DNA of 64,000 nucleotides, from NCBI GenBank assembly GCA_016721385.1, contig JADKIE010000004.1, positions 124,001 to 188,000 of the forward strand. The letters are read 5' to 3'. This document shows positions 61,068-64,000 of this stretch, one piece after another (position 1 is the first letter of the stretch; every line of letters begins with the position of its first letter). Below the pieces are notes generated by a model. It was not told where the DNA came from. It saw only the letters and a list, made by a program, of their open reading frames with translations, and ran no database searches. The stretch comes from Chitinophagaceae bacterium. GTDB lineage: Bacteria > Bacteroidota > Bacteroidia > Chitinophagales > Chitinophagaceae. The position numbers and the translations under genes are program-made.

Positions 61068-62319
61068 TTCAATTCAATTTTATCTCCATTAATAATGCCA
61101 ATAACTTTTCCTTTTAATTTTTTGCCAATAAAGGCCGAGTTTTTAGATTTTGATTTAATCATCACCGTTGAAAAATCGTACTCAGTATCCGTGTTAAATA
61201 ACGTTAATACTGCTTTTTCGCCTTCTTTAATTTGTGGAATTGCCAGACTAAAAATTTTTCTGGTTTGCTCTGTTTGCATTTGTATAAATTGCTCAATATC
61301 TGTATCTAAAACGCCTAACACTCCAAATAAAGTTTCCAACCCAATCATTCCGTTTTTTGCATATTCAAATTCACAGGTTTTACCATCCCAATTTTGGGGT
61401 ATGTGATGTGATGCTATGCAATCTATAAAGCCTTTCTTCAAGGCTTTTTGCAAGGCAATCTTATCTTCTTTTGTGCGTAAAACCGGATTTACTTTAAGGT
61501 TGGTATCATAAGTCGCCAGATCTTCATCACAAAAAAATAAATGATAAGGTGTAACGGAGCAACTTACATTTAACTCATCTTTTTTGCCTGTGCAATTAAC
61601 TCAATTCCTTTTTTTGTAGATACGCCTGTAAAGTGAATTTTTGAATTGGTGTATTTTACCAGTTCAATATCACGGGCAATCATTATTTCTTCGGCTATGG
61701 CCGGTTTGCCCGGCAAGCCTAATTGAGTGCTTTTAATACCTTCGTTCATCAACCCATTGGCGCCAATACTCTTATCATCCGGCACTTGTATTAAAACTCC
61801 ATCAAAACTTAATACATATTGTAATGCTTTAAGCATTATCCCCGACGATTGAATACTGTTGATACCGTCTGTAAAAGCCACCGCACCCGATTGTTTCATG
61901 TCGTACATTTCAGCAAGCTCTTTGCCTTCAGCATTTTTGGTAACAGCTCCCAAGGGATACACATTTACAGCCAAATAAGTTGCTTTTTGAGCAATATATT
62001 CTACCTGCGATTTTGTATGCGTAACCGGTTGGTTGTTGGGCAACACAAAAACATCTGTAAAGCCGCCAGCTGCTGCCGCTGCTGCACCAGTTTCTATAGT
62101 TTCCCTGTATTCCAACCCAGGATCACAAAAATGTGCAAAAATATCTACCCAACCAATACTAACACAAAGGCCTTTTTGCTCAATGGTTTTGTTGGTTTTT
62201 TCGGTAATAGAATTGCCAATTTTGGCTATAATTCCATCAACAATAAAAATGTCTTTAACTTTTCCGTTTAAAGGAGACGAGGGAGAAATTATTTTGGCTT
62301 TTTTAATGAGTAGTTTCAT
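61064..62319 (-). CDS. Dihydroorotase-like protein, probably catalytically inactive; one frameshift
   Basis: About 418 residues when a base is added near 61577 (AKK to DELNVSCSVTPYHLFF). The amidohydrolase scaffold is clear: DPGLEYRETIETGAAAAAAG, VLPNNQPVT, LKVNPVLRTKEDKIAL. But the metal motif HxH is FAH (VDIFAHFCDPG), TPHH is TPYH, and the catalytic DHAPH region reads SHHIPQ with no Asp. This fits the non-catalytic PyrC' class that acts as a structural partner of aspartate transcarbamoylase. Overlaps the DUF4199 gene by 4 bp. Confidence 0.85.
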
Positions 62320-62349
62320 TAAGAAGCAAATGTAAGAAAAAAACTGCTT

Positions 62350-63617
62350 TTAAAATTGCATTTGCAAAAGGAATACTGCTATGCCAGTTGCAAATCCCAA
62401 TAAAGCCAATAAACTAATCTTTTTTAAATACCACATAAAATCAATGTTTTCTATACCCATAACGGCTACACCGGCTGCCGAGCCAATAATGATAGCACTT
62501 CCACCGGTACCTGTAGAAAGGGCAATAAACTCCCAAAAAGAATGGTCGGTTGGATAGGAGGATAAATCGTACATGCCCTGCGTTGCAGCTACTAACGGAA
62601 CGTTATCTACCAATACCGATAACAAACTATACAATTCAATTAAATAATCGTTTTTTAATGTTACACTCAAAAAAGTTGCCAGTTCCTTTAAAATACCTAC
62701 AGATTGTAAAGCAGCTACAGCTAAAAGTATTCCTAAAAAAAATAAAATACTTGGGCTATCTACTTTTTGCAATGCCGAGGCTACTGTATATTTTTCTGCA
62801 ATTTCGGGTTCTTTGCGTTTGTGAATTAATATTGTAATAACCCACATTAAACCAAGGGCAAGCATCATTCCCATAAATGGTGGTAAATGAGTAAGTGTTT
62901 TAAAAACAGGCACAAAAATTAAAAAACCTATACCTGCAAAAAGCACAATTTGGCCATCTTTTTTTTCTTTTAATGTGCTTTCATGTTTTGGGGCGGCTGC
63001 AAATTTTTTCCCTTTATAACGATTAGTAATAATTAAGGCAGGTAATATGCAAACAGCCACACTTGGTAAAATTAACTGCTTTATAATGTTGAGTGCCGTT
63101 ATTTGGCCACCAATCCAAAGCATTGTGGTGGTTACATCACCTAATGGCGACCAAGCTCCGCCTGCATTAGCTGCAATAACGATCATGCCGGCAAACCAAA
63201 GCCTGTCTTCTTTTTCAGATAATAGTTTAGAACATAACGAGGTCATAACTATTGCTGTTGTTAAATTGTCTAATAAAGAAGATAGAAAAAATGTAATAAG
63301 GGTAATAATCAGCAGCAATTTTTTTTACTGGTTGTGTTTATTTTTTGTGTAATAATTTCAAACCCATTATGTGAGTCTATTAGCTCAACTATTGTCATTG
63401 CGCCTAATAAAAAAAACAGGATAGAAGCTATTTCACCTAAATGATGCAAAAGCTCTTCGGTTACTATATGAGGAGATTTAGCTTGCAGTATATAAATTGT
63501 CCAACATAGCACACCTGTAATTAAAGCAGAAGCAGCTTTATTTAGCTTTAGTGGATGCTCAAATGCAATGGCGATATACCCCAGTATAAAAACAGATATA
63601 ATTAAAATTGTTGACAT
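62350..63617 (-). CDS. nhaD: NhaD-type Na+/H+ antiporter, one frameshift
   Basis: About 422 residues; the break is in the A/T run of eight at 63319-63326 (NTTSKKK to LLLIITLITFF). About 11-12 transmembrane helices. NhaD-like signatures include LLGAMTIVELIDSHNGFEII, SSLLDNLTTAIVMTSL, NAGGAWSPLGDVTTTMLW and STGTGGSAIIIGSAAGV. It would expel Na+ or Li+ in exchange for protons at the inner membrane. First gene of the minus-strand run, after the tRNA-Pro terminator. Confidence 0.85.
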
Positions 63618-63672
63618 TAATATTTTGTTGACAAAGATAGAGTATTGTATTTCGATGATTTTGAAATAGAAA

Positions 63673-63713
63673 AAACAGAAAAAGGAGATTTTTTAATTCT
63701 CCTTTTTCTGTTT
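63673..63713 (-). terminator. Strong hairpin terminator after tRNA-Pro
   Basis: A 16-bp perfect stem, AAACAGAAAAAGGAGA / TCTCCTTTTTCTGTTT, with a 9-nt loop and further T residues on the minus strand. It lies directly downstream of tRNA-Pro. Confidence 0.85.
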
Positions 63714-63715
63714 AG

Positions 63716-63788
63716 TCGGGACGACTGGATTCGAACCAGCGACCACACGCCCCCCAGACGTGTGCGCTACCGGCTGCGCTACGTCCCG
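63716..63788 (-). tRNA. tRNA-Pro (GGG)
   Basis: 73 nt on the minus strand. The acceptor stem CGGGACG pairs with CGTCCCG, discriminator A. The anticodon stem CACGT/GCGTG carries loop CTGGGGG, giving anticodon GGG. The D arm is GCGC/GCGC, and the T arm is GCTGG-TTCGAAT-CCAGT. No CCA is encoded. Confidence 0.95.
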
Positions 63789-63846
63789 AAATATGAATAA
63801 TTTTAGGTATGTAATAACCCTACTCAATTATCTTATTGCAAGTTTG

Positions 63847-63877
63847 CAAATGTAAATGCTAAAAAGCAAGTTTCAAA
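63847..63877 (-). promoter_or_regulatory. Bacteroidota promoter for tRNA-Pro
   Basis: On the minus strand TTTG (63877-63874), a 19-nt spacer and TACATTTG (63854-63847) match the TTTG-N19-TAnnTTTG consensus. The mature tRNA begins about 59 bases downstream. Confidence 0.65.
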
Positions 63878-63882
63878 AAACC

Positions 63883-64000
63883 TTACCATCTTTTCAATTC
63901 TTTACTGCTAAAAGTATATTCGGGTGTTTTTATAATTGGGCGGTTATCTACTTTATACCAGGGCGATAAATCACTATTCAAATCATTAACCAAAACATGT
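63883..64000 (-). CDS. C-terminal end of an unknown protein (partial, runs off the window)
   Basis: An open frame on the minus strand enters from the window edge and ends at the TAA of 63883-63885, giving about 38 residues, including VNDLNSDLSPWYKVDNRPI and YTFSSKELKRW. No family can be named from this tail. Its stop lies about 95 bp upstream of tRNA-Pro and overlaps that gene's promoter. Confidence 0.5.
   Translation of the reverse strand, partial: HVLVNDLNSDLSPWYKVDNRPIIKTPEYTFSSKELKRW

Noticed and set aside
1..64000. CRISPR arrays, insertion sequences, prophage or plasmid functions
   Set aside because: I found no regularly spaced repeats, no transposase, integrase or phage structural gene, and no replication origin features on either strand.

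Overview
The window looks like a chromosomal segment of a Bacteroidota bacterium, most likely of the Chitinophagaceae type. The evidence is AT-rich DNA, a SusC/SusD pair, a CarboxypepD-regulatory TonB receptor, a type IX secretion C-terminal domain, bacillithiol deacetylase BshB1, DUF4294/DUF4397/DUF4199 proteins, and several promoter-like TAnnTTTG elements. There are no rRNA genes, no CRISPR array, and no transposase or phage gene. The two tRNAs are Cys(GCA) and Pro(GGG).

Layout. 0-9.7 kb: purC, a TonB receptor with a fasciclin lipoprotein, then a tight minus-strand run (NUDIX, corA, DinB-like, dapF, nucleoside phosphorylase) and tRNA-Cys. 9.7-17 kb: glnS, a fatty-acid desaturase, bshB1, a DUF4294 protein, and the cytochrome c maturation genes ccmF and ccmE. 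17.3-27 kb: a ureohydrolase, two small membrane proteins, an unusual radical SAM protein, an RDD protein, an acyl-CoA mutase large subunit, an IscA-type Fe-S carrier, ychF and a fused SpmA/SpmB protein. 27-32.7 kb: a SusC/SusD/DUF4397 operon. 32.8-35.9 kb: a serine hydrolase lipoprotein, serA and a HEAT-like protein. 36-45.1 kb: a glycan-catabolism locus made of an N-acetylhexosamine-kinase-like protein facing a GH35 / GH2 / CutC / glycosylasparaginase / GH109 / MFS operon. 45.4-54.2 kb: rnr, a polyprenyl synthase, an amino-acid permease and a large Asp-box protein with a type IX sorting tail. 54.3-63.8 kb: a minus-strand run with the complete GDP-D-glycero-alpha-D-manno-heptose set (gmhA, hddA, gmhB, hddC), two glycosyltransferases, a DUF4199 protein, a dihydroorotase-like pseudoenzyme, an NhaD-type antiporter and tRNA-Pro.

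The most coherent system is the 36-45 kb locus. Two Tat-exported enzymes (glycosylasparaginase and GH109 alpha-N-acetylgalactosaminidase), two Sec-exported exo-glycosidases, a transporter and a kinase would together dismantle Asn-linked and GalNAc-containing glycans. A CutC-family protein of unclear role is embedded in the operon. The least explained DNA is a short dispersed repeat seen near 34.1 kb and 57.25 kb, and possibly near 60.5 kb.

An important caveat: about half of the genes, including housekeeping ones (glnS, ychF, serA), carry one or more single-base frameshifts, mostly in short A/T runs. In nearly every case I could rebuild by hand, adding one base to a run restores a full-length family member. 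I read these as probable sequencing or assembly errors, so such genes are annotated as single full-length features with the breaks noted.
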